A stretch of DNA of 63,403 nt from Betaproteobacteria bacterium (GCA_016234655.1 JACRAU010000001.1:1-63403); one strand, 5' to 3'; positions 42,649 to 54,281 are shown, counted from the stretch's first letter. Translations and numbers: made by a program. Notes: generated from the letters alone by a model not told the origin.

Positions 42649-42676
42649 AGGCCCGCTCGTTCGAGCGGGCCTTTTC
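42649..42676 (+). terminator. clpB terminator
   Basis: AGGCCCGCTCG (42649-42659), loop TT, CGAGCGGGCCT (42662-42672), then TTTT. A very stable intrinsic terminator. Confidence 0.9.
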
Positions 42677-42746
42677 TTCGGCCGAATGCAGGCGGCGGTC
42701 GCTCGGCGGATAATGCCGAGTGTTCGCGGAGCTTGGGAGAAACGCC

Positions 42747-43607
42747 TTGTCGTTGTTCGCATTCAAAATTATGTCTATGAGCGTCGCGCTGGCGCTGGCC
42801 GGCCCATCCCTGGCCGCCGGTGCCTTGCAGGATGCCGACGCCGTGCCGCAGCTCGATGCCCGAGGCAAGGCCGGTTATCTGGACTACCTGAAGGCCGACG
42901 GCCACAAGGCCTTCGTGATCGCGCCCGGCGGCCGCTGGGCCTGGCTGGGCGAGATGGGCAGCGCCGAGGCGGCCGAGGCGGCGGCGCGGCGCGAATGCCA
43001 GGAAAGCACCGAGCAGCGCTGCATACCCTATGCGATCGACGATCGCGTGGTGTTCAACGCCAAGGCCTGGCCGCAATTGTGGGGGCCGTACCTAAGCCGT
43101 GCGCAGGCCGACCAGGCCGGCACCGGGCTCAAGCGCGGCATGCGCTTTCCCGATCTGGCGTTCAAGGACCCGGACGGCAAGCCGACCACCTTGAAGGCCC
43201 TGCGCGGCAAGGTGGTGGTGCTGCACTTCTGGGGCTCGTGGTGCGCGCCGTGCCTGAAGGAGATGCCGGAGCTGCGCAAGACGGCACAGTCGCTCAAGGG
43301 CGACCGCGACATCGCCTTCGTCTGCCTGCAAATGCGCGAGGACTTCGCTACCGCGAAGGGCTTCGTCAAACAGCGCCTAAAACTGGACTTCGCGCTGTCC
43401 GATTCGCAGGCAACGGGGCCAGGCAAGAGCGAGCTGCCCTTGAGCGATGGCGGCACCTTGCCGGACCGTATGCTGGCCAAGGTTTTCCCGACCACCTACG
43501 TGCTGGACAAGCACGGCATCGTGCTGTTCTCGCACAACGGCCCCATCCCGGATTGGACGCAGTACCTCGCCTTTTTGCGTGACGCCTCGGCCCGTTCCGG
43601 GCGCTAG
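42747..43607 (+). CDS. Exported TlpA-like thioredoxin-fold protein
   Basis: The 286-residue protein starts with a hydrophobic signal peptide. The C-terminal half is a TlpA/ResA-type thioredoxin domain with SWCAPCLKEMPEL (CxxC active site) and a cis-Pro region FPTTYVLDKHG. The N-terminal half carries two Cys in an AARREC...QRC pattern of unknown family. GGGAG at 42735-42739 is 7 nt before a TTG at 42747, favouring that start over GTG 42720 or ATG 42771. A role in periplasmic disulfide or cytochrome c maturation is likely. Confidence 0.82.
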   Translation: MSLFAFKIMSMSVALALAGPSLAAGALQDADAVPQLDARGKAGYLDYLKADGHKAFVIAPGGRWAWLGEMGSAEAAEAAARRECQESTEQRCIPYAIDDRVVFNAKAWPQLWGPYLSRAQADQAGTGLKRGMRFPDLAFKDPDGKPTTLKALRGKVVVLHFWGSWCAPCLKEMPELRKTAQSLKGDRDIAFVCLQMREDFATAKGFVKQRLKLDFALSDSQATGPGKSELPLSDGGTLPDRMLAKVFPTTYVLDKHGIVLFSHNGPIPDWTQYLAFLRDASARSGR

Positions 43608-43671
43608 CCCTTCCAAAGCAAAAGGGGCAGGTCGACGACCTGCCCCAGTTTCCCGACCCACTGCGAATCGC

Positions 43672-44271
43672 TTATTCCACTTCTTCCCAGCCGGTGATCA
43701 TGGCCTTGATGTGCGAGGTCACGGTGTGGCCGGCGGTGGTGAGATAGACGTGCGCGATCAGGAAGATCAGCATCAGGAAGGCGGCCACGGTGTGGAAGAA
43801 GGCCACCCACTCCAGGGACAGATACTGGTCCCAGCCCCACTCGGTCCACTTGTCGTAGAAGATGTAGAACCAGCCGGTGAACCAGATCAGCGGCCCGATG
43901 AACAGCATCACGCCCAGATAGGCCAGCCGTTGCAGCGGGTTGTGCTTCTTCAGCCGAGTCGCCTTGAAGGGGTGGGGCGCATGGGTGAAGATGCCGGTCA
44001 GATAGTACTTGAACATGGCATCGACCTTCACCAGCGTCGGGATGTACTGCTTCCATTCCCCCGTGGTGAAGTGCCAGAAGATCGCGAACACCCAGAGGCC
44101 GACCAGGGTCCAGGCGGCGAGGGTGTGGGTGTTGACCGCATCCTCGAAGCCGAACAGCGAGTAGCTGCCGTGGACCTCGAAACCGGTGAGCAGCAGGGTG
44201 ATGATCAAGCCCGCCTGCGACCAGTGCCAGAAGCGTTCGAAGACCTTGAAGACGTAGATTTTCTCACTCAT
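43672..44271 (-). CDS. Membrane cytochrome b of the octaheme cytochrome operon
   Basis: A 199-residue di-heme-type cytochrome b (formate dehydrogenase gamma / thiosulfate reductase family) with four transmembrane helices. Candidate haem ligands are His in FERFWHWSQ, FAIFWHF, AFFHTVAA and LIAHVYL. AAAGGAG precedes the ATG and the gene overlaps the octaheme cytochrome by 4 bp. It presumably moves electrons between the quinone pool and the periplasmic octaheme protein. Confidence 0.88.
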   Translation of the reverse strand: MSEKIYVFKVFERFWHWSQAGLIITLLLTGFEVHGSYSLFGFEDAVNTHTLAAWTLVGLWVFAIFWHFTTGEWKQYIPTLVKVDAMFKYYLTGIFTHAPHPFKATRLKKHNPLQRLAYLGVMLFIGPLIWFTGWFYIFYDKWTEWGWDQYLSLEWVAFFHTVAAFLMLIFLIAHVYLTTAGHTVTSHIKAMITGWEEVE

Positions 44272-45929
44272 TTTTGATCTCCTTTGCGAGCGAGGTAGAT
44301 ACGCAAGCCGCCGTGGCCGAGGACGCCGAGCAGGGTCAGCAAGGCCAAGCCCCAGCCGGCGGTGTTGAGCCACTCGTTGGCGCGGCGGCCGGGCATGTAG
44401 ATGCCGGGCACCTTGTCCAGGCGGCCGACGCCGGTTTGCGGCGCATGGCACTGGGCGCAGGCGAGGGCATCCTTTTTCGGCGCGACCATGTGGGTGATCG
44501 GCCACGACATCTCGGTGCTGACGAAGGCGTACTTGCCGCTGTACTCGGCGCCGATCTCCTTCATGCCGTAGTCGATGGCCTTGTCCCAGTTGAAGTTCGA
44601 CCATAAGGCGCTGTCGTCCTTGCCGTAGGTGTGGAACACGACCAACTGGTTGTTGCCGATGTCGTAGGGTTGCTTGCCGTGGAACACCTTGACCGGCCAG
44701 ATCTTCGACTTGCCGTCGTCGGCGCTGCCCTCGAAGCTGTTGACCTTGATCACCTGGTTCGGGTCCAGCTTGGTCTCGCGCAGGGTGTAGTTCACCTTGC
44801 CGTTGAACCAGATGTACTCGGGGATCACATTGGCCTCGTACTTGAAGTCGCCCTTGCGGCTGTCGTAGGCGTCATGGCCGCCGCTGTCCTTGGTCTTGAA
44901 CGGCTTGCCGTCCTTGTCCAGCTTGCCGGCGGTCGACCAATCCCATAGCGTCTTGGTCGGTTTGCCGCCACGGGCATACTCGGGGATGTGGCAGGTCTGG
45001 CAGGCCAATTTGTCGGTATGGCTGTTCAAACGGGACAAGGCCTGCGGGTGCGGTTTGTTGCCATGGCAAGACTGGCAGGTCACGGGGTCGCTGTCGTTCT
45101 TGCCGCGTATGTGCGGGTTGGCGTCCTTGGGCTTGGCGATGGGCGTGTAACGGCTGCCCGGGATGTTGTGGCCATCGGTCTCGTGGCAGGTGCCGCAAGT
45201 GAAGTTGAGTCCGTCCTTGGCCATATGCACGTCCAAGTACTTCTTCGGGTCCTTCAGCGAGCTGTCCAGGTCGCCGTGCTTCACCGCGTCGCCGCCGCCG
45301 CCGTTGAAGTGGCAGGCGCCGCAAGTGGCGCGGCTGGTCTTGCCGATGTTCTGCGCCACGTCCTTCAGGTTCACCGCCGGCACGATCTTGCCGGACTTGG
45401 GCGGGAACTCGGTGTCCTGATACGGCGGGTGTCCTGCCATGCCCGGCAACTTGCGGTAGGTCTTCGTGGTGTCGTGGCAGACCAGGCAGTCGACGTTCTC
45501 CTGTTTGTTGAAGTCGAAGCTGCTGTCCTTCCAGCCGTAGCCGACGTGGCAAGCGGTACAGAACTCATAGTTCGACGGCACGGCGGTACAGAAGTTGTTG
45601 ATCACGTTCTTCTTGCCTAGCCGCTGCTTGGACTCGGGGTTCAAGAACTCCCAGGTCCAGTGCTTGGTCTTCATGATCTGCTTGGCCGCCTCGGTGTGGC
45701 AGGTCAAGCAGGCCTGGGTCACCTCCGGCCCGCTCTTGAAGTCCTTTTGCAGCTCCTTGAACTTGCCGTGGTCGGCCGTCGACCTGATCTCTTTGGCCGG
45801 TGCGGGCACCGCTGCCGCAGGTTTCATCTCGGCGGCAGGGTCGGACGACGCCTGCACCACCGGCACCGCCAAGACGATGCCGAGCATCAGGGCCAGGTAC
45901 TGGAGTCTTTTGACTAGCATTGTGCTCAC
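44268..45929 (-). CDS. Octaheme c-type cytochrome, tetrathionate reductase (OTR) family
   Basis: The 553-residue exported protein has an N-terminal signal (LALMLGIVLAVPVVQA) and a C-terminal membrane anchor (about 522-547). There are eight CxxCH haem sites, starting at C74, C124, C148, C203, C245, C285, C310 and C491. Spacing and length match the octaheme tetrathionate reductase family, whose Shewanella member reduces tetrathionate, nitrite and hydroxylamine in vitro. The true substrate and direction here are not known. It sits between DUF302 and cytochrome b in one operon. Confidence 0.9.
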   Translation of the reverse strand: MSTMLVKRLQYLALMLGIVLAVPVVQASSDPAAEMKPAAAVPAPAKEIRSTADHGKFKELQKDFKSGPEVTQACLTCHTEAAKQIMKTKHWTWEFLNPESKQRLGKKNVINNFCTAVPSNYEFCTACHVGYGWKDSSFDFNKQENVDCLVCHDTTKTYRKLPGMAGHPPYQDTEFPPKSGKIVPAVNLKDVAQNIGKTSRATCGACHFNGGGGDAVKHGDLDSSLKDPKKYLDVHMAKDGLNFTCGTCHETDGHNIPGSRYTPIAKPKDANPHIRGKNDSDPVTCQSCHGNKPHPQALSRLNSHTDKLACQTCHIPEYARGGKPTKTLWDWSTAGKLDKDGKPFKTKDSGGHDAYDSRKGDFKYEANVIPEYIWFNGKVNYTLRETKLDPNQVIKVNSFEGSADDGKSKIWPVKVFHGKQPYDIGNNQLVVFHTYGKDDSALWSNFNWDKAIDYGMKEIGAEYSGKYAFVSTEMSWPITHMVAPKKDALACAQCHAPQTGVGRLDKVPGIYMPGRRANEWLNTAGWGLALLTLLGVLGHGGLRIYLARKGDQK

Positions 45930-45962
45930 TCCTATTCGTTGGGTTCGATCGGGGTCCGTCGC

Positions 45963-46508
45963 TTAGCAACCACCGCCCGCGCCGCCGCCCGCGCCGCCGC
46001 CCGATGGTGCCTTGGGCAGAATGATCTGCGGGGCCGGGGTGTTGGGATCGAACTCCAGGAAGGTCTTCTGATCCGCCGCCACATGGCCCATGATTTCGCC
46101 CACCAGCGGGCCGAACATCTTGCCCATCAGGCCGGCGTTCATGGTGCCGATGTAGACCTTGCCGTCGTTCTTCTTGTAGACCGAGACCTTGCACGGCATC
46201 AGGATGGACAGATAACGCCGGTCGTCGGTCTTGAGGATGGGGGCGGAGTACTTGGTGCTACAGGCCTCGATCATCATCACCGGCAGCACGTTGCCGCCGT
46301 CGTTCTGCACCGCCTTGCCCGGGTCGCGCAGGCCGGACAGCGACCAGCCGTTCGGATTCTTCTGGATATTGTGCTGGATGCGGGCCACGGTCTCCTCGAA
46401 GCCGAAGGGGCTGACATGCTCCTTGAACATCAGACTGGGCATCATGAACAGGGCCAACACCATGGTGAAGATCACGCCTACTAAAAACCCACCGACTAGT
46501 TTTTTCAT
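45963..46508 (-). CDS. DUF302 family membrane-anchored protein
   Basis: The 181-residue protein has an N-terminal transmembrane helix (about 4-24), a DUF302 domain (about 40-150, with FEETVARIQ and ILMPCKVSVYKK) and an unusual tail GGGAGGGAGGGC ending in Cys at the last residue. It is first in the operon with the octaheme cytochrome. DUF302 proteins recur near sulfur-oxidation genes (family knowledge), but the biochemical role is unknown. Confidence 0.85.
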   Translation of the reverse strand: MKKLVGGFLVGVIFTMVLALFMMPSLMFKEHVSPFGFEETVARIQHNIQKNPNGWSLSGLRDPGKAVQNDGGNVLPVMMIEACSTKYSAPILKTDDRRYLSILMPCKVSVYKKNDGKVYIGTMNAGLMGKMFGPLVGEIMGHVAADQKTFLEFDPNTPAPQIILPKAPSGGGAGGGAGGGC

Positions 46509-46600
46509 TTTGGTCTCCTTGATGAAGTCGATATGCCGAACTGCTTAGAAAGATTCTATTAGTTTCATCATATTAGAAAATATGAATATAACAAGATACC

Positions 46601-46646
46601 GATGTCCAAAATAAATTGATGATTGACGCTAAATAGTATGGACATC
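46601..46646. promoter_or_regulatory. Inverted repeat upstream of the DUF302-octaheme operon
   Basis: GATGTCCA (46601-46608) and TGGACATC (46639-46646) are perfect inverted half-sites about four helical turns apart (centre to centre 38 bp), in a strikingly AT-rich stretch (46540-46670). A regulator dimer or looping site is plausible. Confidence 0.45.
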
Positions 46647-46737
46647 ATAGAACGGCTTAATTAAAAACCTAAGGAGAATGTACCAGGTCGATGCGGACGC
46701 AAAGGCCGGCCGGGCGATGTCGCGCTCGCCTTGGCCG

Positions 46738-47298
46738 TCAAAAACTGCCTTTCACCGCTGCCTCGCCCGCGCCCTGCAAGGGGCCGAGCGGGTTCTTGCT
46801 CTCTTCCTGCTCGTGGATGATCGGTTGGCCGCCGGACAGCTTGTACACCACCACATTGTCCTTGAGCAGCAAGATGCCCTTGAAGCGCCAGCCGGTCATG
46901 TCCACCTCGCGCTTGAAGTTCAGGAAGTCGGCCCAGAAGCTGCCGACGCGCTTGCGCTTGATCGAGTGTTGAACGATCTCCAGGCCCTGGCAGGCGGTCT
47001 TGGCGTCGATGCAATCCTTCACCCCGCCGTCGAGGCTGCCGCCGCTGACAGACGGGCTGGGGATGAAGCGCTGCAAGACATCGGAATAGTTCAGGATGGT
47101 GATGTTCGGATAGGCATGCGGGTCCAGCTTCAGCGCCTTCAGATCGGCCAACGTGGTGCGGTAGGGCGTGATTTTGTCGAAGGCCTGCTGCGCCTCGGCA
47201 TAGCTCGTCCACGGCCCCTCGACCACGCTGTCGCCGTGCGGCAGCAGGGTGTTGCAGCCGGTGAGGGCAAGGGCGAGAAGTAGCGCGAGTCGGTTCAT
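46738..47298 (-). CDS. Conserved hypothetical lipoprotein
   Basis: The 186-residue protein has a short signal with lipobox LTGC ending at C15, so it is predicted to be a lipoprotein. The rest is soluble with two Cys (KDCIDAKTACQG). I do not recognise the family. It ends close to the AT-rich control region of the DUF302 operon and lies upstream of it on the same strand, so it may contribute to the same envelope process. Confidence 0.75.
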   Translation of the reverse strand: MNRLALLLALALTGCNTLLPHGDSVVEGPWTSYAEAQQAFDKITPYRTTLADLKALKLDPHAYPNITILNYSDVLQRFIPSPSVSGGSLDGGVKDCIDAKTACQGLEIVQHSIKRKRVGSFWADFLNFKREVDMTGWRFKGILLLKDNVVVYKLSGGQPIIHEQEESKNPLGPLQGAGEAAVKGSF

Positions 47299-47426
47299 GG
47301 CATGGCCGTTATCTAAAATTTCCAGTTCGATTCTAGAGAATATTCGCTCGGGTCATAAAACCGACTGAATTAAATTGGGTCTGAATTGCCCCATTTCTTC
47401 TATGCCACGAAGCGTATCTCTCGTTT

Positions 47427-47435
47427 GTTAGATTA
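47427..47435 (-). other. Cassette-end (R''-like) site downstream of the Abi-alpha gene
   Basis: GTTAGATTA on the plus strand (TAATCTAAC on the minus strand) is the exact inverse of 48178-48186 on the other side of the Abi-alpha gene. ATCTAAC fits the attC R'' consensus RYYYAAC. No matching 3' arm is visible beyond it, so this attC would be truncated. Confidence 0.5.
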
Positions 47436-47461
47436 CGCCTGCAACAGGACCTCTTAGCCAT

Positions 47462-48166
47462 TCAAGCAGTATGCAGGGTGCATGCTTCGACAAAACTCCT
47501 ACCAAGCAGAGTGGGATTCACGGTTTTAAATATTTCCCCTCCGCCCCATGACTTCCCGATGCTTATGCAGCCAAGACGTGCAAGGTTGGCAAGGGCTAGT
47601 TTAACCTCGTCAGACGGTTCTGGAAGCTTGTCCTCCAACTCATCATTTCTTCCAACGGCCACTTCCGTAGGAAGCCTCCCAACCACAACACCGTTATGTT
47701 GTGTTTGCTCAAACGGTAGGGAATAAATGTTCTGAAGCAATGCTGCTTCAAGCGGGGTAATCTGCTCCAGTATGGCGATATAGGCTCGCTGCAAGTCCAC
47801 GCCGCTCCTGGAATTTGCCGCATTGACGAGGAGTCGAGCCCACAAATCTTGGAGGCGGTCATCATCTTCAAGCGATGCCGCCTCGAGTAACGGTACTGCA
47901 AGCTTGAGGGGGATCGCACGAGTTGGCTGGGCAAGACCAATTTCTCCCAAAAGTTGGTCGGCGCGCTGCATAAGGCGAACCTGCCTTTCCCAGCGCATGT
48001 ACTTGAGTTTATCTTCAAAAATACCCACGCCCTGCTCAAGAGGGCCAGCGACAAAACGCGATATGAATTTTCCAAACCTCTCTCCCGCGTCGATCGCCTT
48101 GCCTGTGGTCTTCGCTACCTCTTGGACAGCTTTGGCTGTTTCTGATATTGGGTCTTTATTGCTCAC
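47462..48166 (-). CDS. Abi-alpha (formerly DUF4393) family protein, candidate phage defence
   Basis: The 234-residue protein has a conserved N-terminal block (GKFISRFVAGPLEQGVGIFEDKLKYMRWER) and the LEAASLEDDDRLQDLWARLL segment typical of Abi-alpha, a family linked to abortive infection. GC content is visibly lower than in the flanking genes. AAGGAG sits about 8 nt before the ATG, immediately after an attC-like site. It appears to be a single-gene integron-type cassette. Confidence 0.82.
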   Translation of the reverse strand: MSNKDPISETAKAVQEVAKTTGKAIDAGERFGKFISRFVAGPLEQGVGIFEDKLKYMRWERQVRLMQRADQLLGEIGLAQPTRAIPLKLAVPLLEAASLEDDDRLQDLWARLLVNAANSRSGVDLQRAYIAILEQITPLEAALLQNIYSLPFEQTQHNGVVVGRLPTEVAVGRNDELEDKLPEPSDEVKLALANLARLGCISIGKSWGGGEIFKTVNPTLLGRSFVEACTLHTA

Positions 48167-48179
48167 AGATGGCTCCTTA

Positions 48180-48240
48180 ATCTAACAAAACCGAAAGCAA
48201 GGTGGTTCGTTGATTCTTGCAGTCGTGCTGTTTGTTATGC
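48180..48240 (-). other. attC-like recombination site upstream of the Abi-alpha gene
   Basis: Read on the minus strand it runs from GCATAAC (48240-48234) to GTTAGAT (48186-48180), a perfect GTTRRRY. The ends pair (AACAAA with TTTGTT) and an inner stem GCAAG/CTTGC is possible, giving the imperfect palindrome of an attC. The Abi-alpha ribosome site begins right after it, as in gene cassettes. Confidence 0.6.
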
Positions 48241-48335
48241 GGCGCCAAAGGTCAGCAAACGCGGCGCGTGTTTCAGTCTTTCCGCAAGATAGACCACTCC
48301 CTCGCCCGGCTCAACGACTAGCCACGCCCGGACAA

Positions 48336-48360
48336 AAAAGGCCGCACGCGGCGGCCTTTT
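48336..48360 (-). terminator. acnA terminator
   Basis: AAAAGGCCGC / GCGGCCTTTT with a 5-nt loop. On the minus strand it follows the acnA stop and ends in a T run; it can also work on the plus strand. Confidence 0.85.
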
Positions 48361-48375
48361 CTGCGTTGAAGCGAA

Positions 48376-51042
<2,667 letters not shown>

Positions 51043-51262
51043 GGCGGTGTTCCTGTAAGGCAGGGCGAGAGAATTCAATATTTTACCCAAAGTTGCCCGT
51101 TCGCCGTCAGCCCGGCTTGTTACCCGCATTGCGAGATGGCCGGTGCTTGTGCGACGGCGGGCCGATGGCTACTCTTGATAGCGATGCCTGGCCGCTCGCC
51201 GGTACGCGGCCAAACGAGGCGGTTGTCCCCTTAACCAGCGGAAGCACTGGAGGAGAGAGAAG

Positions 51263-52237
51263 ATGAAACGCAAACTATTCGGGCTACTCGGTCTGTGCGC
51301 GGCGATGGCGTTCGGTGCGGCCAGTGCCGACGACTATCCGGCCAAGCCGATCACCATGGTCATTCCCTTCTCGGCCGGCGGCCCCACCGACACCGTGGGC
51401 CGGCTGATCGCCCAGCCCATGTCCACCTTCCTCAAACAGCAGGTGGTGATCGAGAACGTCGGCGGCGCCGGCGGCACCTTGGCGGCCGGCCGGGTGGCCC
51501 GCTCCGACCCCGACGGCTACACCATCTTCCTGCATCACATCGGCCATTCCACCGCGCCTTCGCTTTATCGCAAGTTGGCCTATGACGCGATCGCCGACTT
51601 CGAGCCGGTCGGCCTGGTGACCAGCGTGCCCATGACCATCGTGGCGCGCAAGGACTTCCCGGCCAAGGACATGAAGGAACTGATCGCCTACGTGAAGGCC
51701 AACAAGGACAAGGTGACCTATGCCAATGCCGGTCTCGGTTCGGCCTCGCACCTGTGCGGCATGCTGTTCATGACCGCCATCCAGACCGACCTGACCACCG
51801 TGCCCTACAAGGGCACCGGCCCGGCGATGAACGACCTCTTGGGCGGCCAGGTGGACTTCATGTGCGACCAGACCACCAATACCACCAGCCAGATCAAGGG
51901 CGGCAAGATTCGCGCCTACGGCGTGACCACGGCCGGCCGCGTGGCCTCGCTGTCCGACCTGCCGACCTTGCAGGAGTCCGGCTTGCCCGGCTTCGAGGTG
52001 GGCGTGTGGCACGGCATCTATGCGCCCAAGGGCACGCCCAAGGCGGTGATCGACAAGCTGACCAAGGCCCTGGCCTTCGCCCTGAGGGACGACACGGTCA
52101 AGCAGCGCTTCGGCGACCTGGGCACCGAGCCGGTGGCCCAGAAGGATGTGACGCCGGCCGCGCTGCGCGGCCTGCTCAAGTCCGAGATCGACAAATGGGG
52201 GCCGATCATCAAGAAGGCCGGCGTCTACGCGGATTGA
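51263..52237 (+). CDS. Tripartite tricarboxylate transporter substrate-binding protein (TctC)
   Basis: A 324-residue periplasmic binding protein with a Sec signal ending ASADDYPAKP. The family start (PITMVIPFSAGGPTDTVGRL) and GGAGGTLAA carboxylate-binding blocks are present. AGGAG precedes the ATG. It begins a TctC-B-A operon; citrate or another carboxylate is the likely substrate, fitting the adjacent acnA, malic enzyme and sdh genes. Confidence 0.93.
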   Translation: MKRKLFGLLGLCAAMAFGAASADDYPAKPITMVIPFSAGGPTDTVGRLIAQPMSTFLKQQVVIENVGGAGGTLAAGRVARSDPDGYTIFLHHIGHSTAPSLYRKLAYDAIADFEPVGLVTSVPMTIVARKDFPAKDMKELIAYVKANKDKVTYANAGLGSASHLCGMLFMTAIQTDLTTVPYKGTGPAMNDLLGGQVDFMCDQTTNTTSQIKGGKIRAYGVTTAGRVASLSDLPTLQESGLPGFEVGVWHGIYAPKGTPKAVIDKLTKALAFALRDDTVKQRFGDLGTEPVAQKDVTPAALRGLLKSEIDKWGPIIKKAGVYAD

Positions 52238-52262
52238 CGCGACAATGACAAAAGGGTGGGGT

Positions 52263-52290
52263 CGTGCCGTTTGGCACGGCCCTCTTTTTT
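52263..52290 (+). terminator. Partial terminator between tctC and tctB
   Basis: CGTGCC, loop GTTT, GGCACG (52263-52278), then GCCCTC and six T. Likely lets tctC mRNA outnumber the membrane subunits. Confidence 0.6.
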
Positions 52291-52313
52291 GCTGGAGCTG
52301 AAAGAGTCATCCC

Positions 52314-52766
52314 ATGCCCGTCATTCGCAGTCCCAAGGACTTTTGGGCCGGCCTGATCTATCTCGCCGTCGGCCTGTTCGCGCTCTATGTCGCGCAGGAT
52401 TACGCCATGGGTTCGGCCGTGCGCATGGGGCCGGGCTATTTCCCCAAGGTGCTGGGCAGCCTGCTGGCGCTGATCGGGCTGATCGCGCTGGTGCGCGGCC
52501 TGCTGCGGCCGGGCGAGGCCATCGGCCGCCTGGCTTGGCGCGAGACCCTGATCGTGCTGGGCGCCACCATGCTGTTCGGCCTGTTGCTGCGCGGGGGCGG
52601 ATTGGTGCTTAGCCTGGTCGTGCTGGTCGTGGCCAGCGCCTATGCCAGCCGGCGCTTCAAGCTGAAACCCGCCGTGCTCCTGGCGGCGGGGCTGGCCGCG
52701 TTCTGCGTGCTGGTCTTCATCAAGGGCCTGGGCATCCCCCTGGCCCTGCTGGGCCGTTGGTTCTAA
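52314..52766 (+). CDS. Tripartite tricarboxylate transporter small membrane subunit (TctB)
   Basis: A 150-residue protein with four predicted transmembrane helices and the TctB pattern (DFWAGLIYLAVGLFALYVA; MGPGYFPKVLGSLLALIGL). It lies 9 bp before tctA. Confidence 0.9.
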   Translation: MPVIRSPKDFWAGLIYLAVGLFALYVAQDYAMGSAVRMGPGYFPKVLGSLLALIGLIALVRGLLRPGEAIGRLAWRETLIVLGATMLFGLLLRGGGLVLSLVVLVVASAYASRRFKLKPAVLLAAGLAAFCVLVFIKGLGIPLALLGRWF

Positions 52767-52775
52767 GGGGGGCCT

Positions 52776-54281
52776 ATGGAACTGCTCGCCAACCTCGCCC
52801 TCGGCTTCGATACCGCCTTCACCCTGACCAATTTGCTCTATTGCCTGGCCGGCGTCGCCTTGGGCACCTTGATCGGCGTGCTGCCCGGCCTCGGCCCGGT
52901 CGCCACCATCGCCATGCTGTTGCCGGTCACCTTCGGCCTGCCGCCGGTCTCGGCCCTGATTATGCTGGCCGGCATCTATTACGGCGCCCAGTACGGCGGC
53001 TCGACCACGGCCATCCTGGTCAACCTGCCGGGCGAGACTTCGTCGGTGGTCACCGCGCTCGACGGCTACCAGATGGCGCGCCAGGGCCAGGCCGGCAAGG
53101 CGCTGGCCACCGCCGCCATCGGCTCCTTCTTCGCCGGCACCGTCGCCACCTTTCTCTTGGCGGTGTTCGCGCCGCCGCTGGCCGAGTTCGCCCTCAAGTT
53201 CGGCCCGGCCGAGTATTTCTCGCTTATGGTGCTGGGCCTGATCGCCTCGGTGGTGCTGGCGCACGGCTCGCTCTTGCATGCCATCGGCATGATCGTGCTC
53301 GGCCTGCTCCTGGGCATAATGGGCACCGACGTCAACTCGGGCATGGCCCGCTATACCTTCGACCTGCCCGAACTGGCCGACGGCATCAGCTTCGTGGTGC
53401 TGGCCATGGGCATGTTCGGCCTGGGCGAGATCATCCGCAACCTGGAACACGAAGAGGTGCGCAGCGCCATGGTGACCAAGGTGTCGGGCTTGATGCCGAG
53501 CAAGGCCGATTTCAAGCGCATCGCCGCGCCCATCCTGCGCGGCACCGGCCTCGGCGCCGTGCTCGGCATCCTGCCCGGCGGCGGCGCCATCCTCGCCGCT
53601 TTCGCCGCCTATTCGGTGGAGAAGAAGATTTCGCCCAACGCCGCCCAGTTCGGCAAGGGCGCGATCGAGGGCGTGGCCGCGCCGGAGTCGGCCAACAACG
53701 CGGGCGCCCAGACCTCGTTCATCCCCATGCTCACCCTGGGTATCCCGTCCAACCCGGTGATGGCCTTGATGATCGGCGCCCTGATCATCCAAGGCATCCA
53801 GCCGGGGCCGATGGTCATGGTCGAACAGCCGGCGCTGTTCTGGGGGATCATCGCCTCGATGTGGATCGGCAACCTGTTCCTGATCGTCCTTAACCTGCCG
53901 CTGATCGGTCTCTGGGTGCGGCTGATCACCATCCCCTACCATGTGCTCTACCCGGCCATCCTGGTGTTCTGCGCCATCGGCGTGTTCAGCATCAACAACC
54001 GGGAATTCGACATTTACCTGATGGCCCTGTTCGGCCTGCTCGGTTATGTCTTCGCCAAGCTCGACTGCGAGCCGGCGCCCATGCTGCTGGGCTTCATCCT
54101 GGGGCCGATGATGGAGGAATACCTGCGCCGGGCGCTGCTGATCTCGCGCGGCGATCCGCTGGTGCTGGTCACGCGGCCGATCAGCGCGACTATGCTGGCC
54201 CTGGCCGTGGTGGCCTTGTTCCTGGTGTTGATGCCGGCCTTCCGCAAGACGCGGGAGGAGGCCTTCCAGGAAGAGGAATGA
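52776..54281 (+). CDS. Tripartite tricarboxylate transporter large membrane subunit (TctA)
   Basis: A 501-residue polytopic protein with the conserved GVLPGLGPVATIAMLLP and GILPGGGAILAAFAAY repeats and YGAQYGGSTTAIL. It forms the transport channel with TctB, driven by an ion gradient. A GGGG ribosome site precedes the ATG. Confidence 0.94.
   Translation: MELLANLALGFDTAFTLTNLLYCLAGVALGTLIGVLPGLGPVATIAMLLPVTFGLPPVSALIMLAGIYYGAQYGGSTTAILVNLPGETSSVVTALDGYQMARQGQAGKALATAAIGSFFAGTVATFLLAVFAPPLAEFALKFGPAEYFSLMVLGLIASVVLAHGSLLHAIGMIVLGLLLGIMGTDVNSGMARYTFDLPELADGISFVVLAMGMFGLGEIIRNLEHEEVRSAMVTKVSGLMPSKADFKRIAAPILRGTGLGAVLGILPGGGAILAAFAAYSVEKKISPNAAQFGKGAIEGVAAPESANNAGAQTSFIPMLTLGIPSNPVMALMIGALIIQGIQPGPMVMVEQPALFWGIIASMWIGNLFLIVLNLPLIGLWVRLITIPYHVLYPAILVFCAIGVFSINNREFDIYLMALFGLLGYVFAKLDCEPAPMLLGFILGPMMEEYLRRALLISRGDPLVLVTRPISATMLALAVVALFLVLMPAFRKTREEAFQEEE

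Noticed and set aside
45163..45620. Plus-strand frames over the octaheme cytochrome
   Set aside because: Antisense to a gene with eight clear CxxCH motifs.
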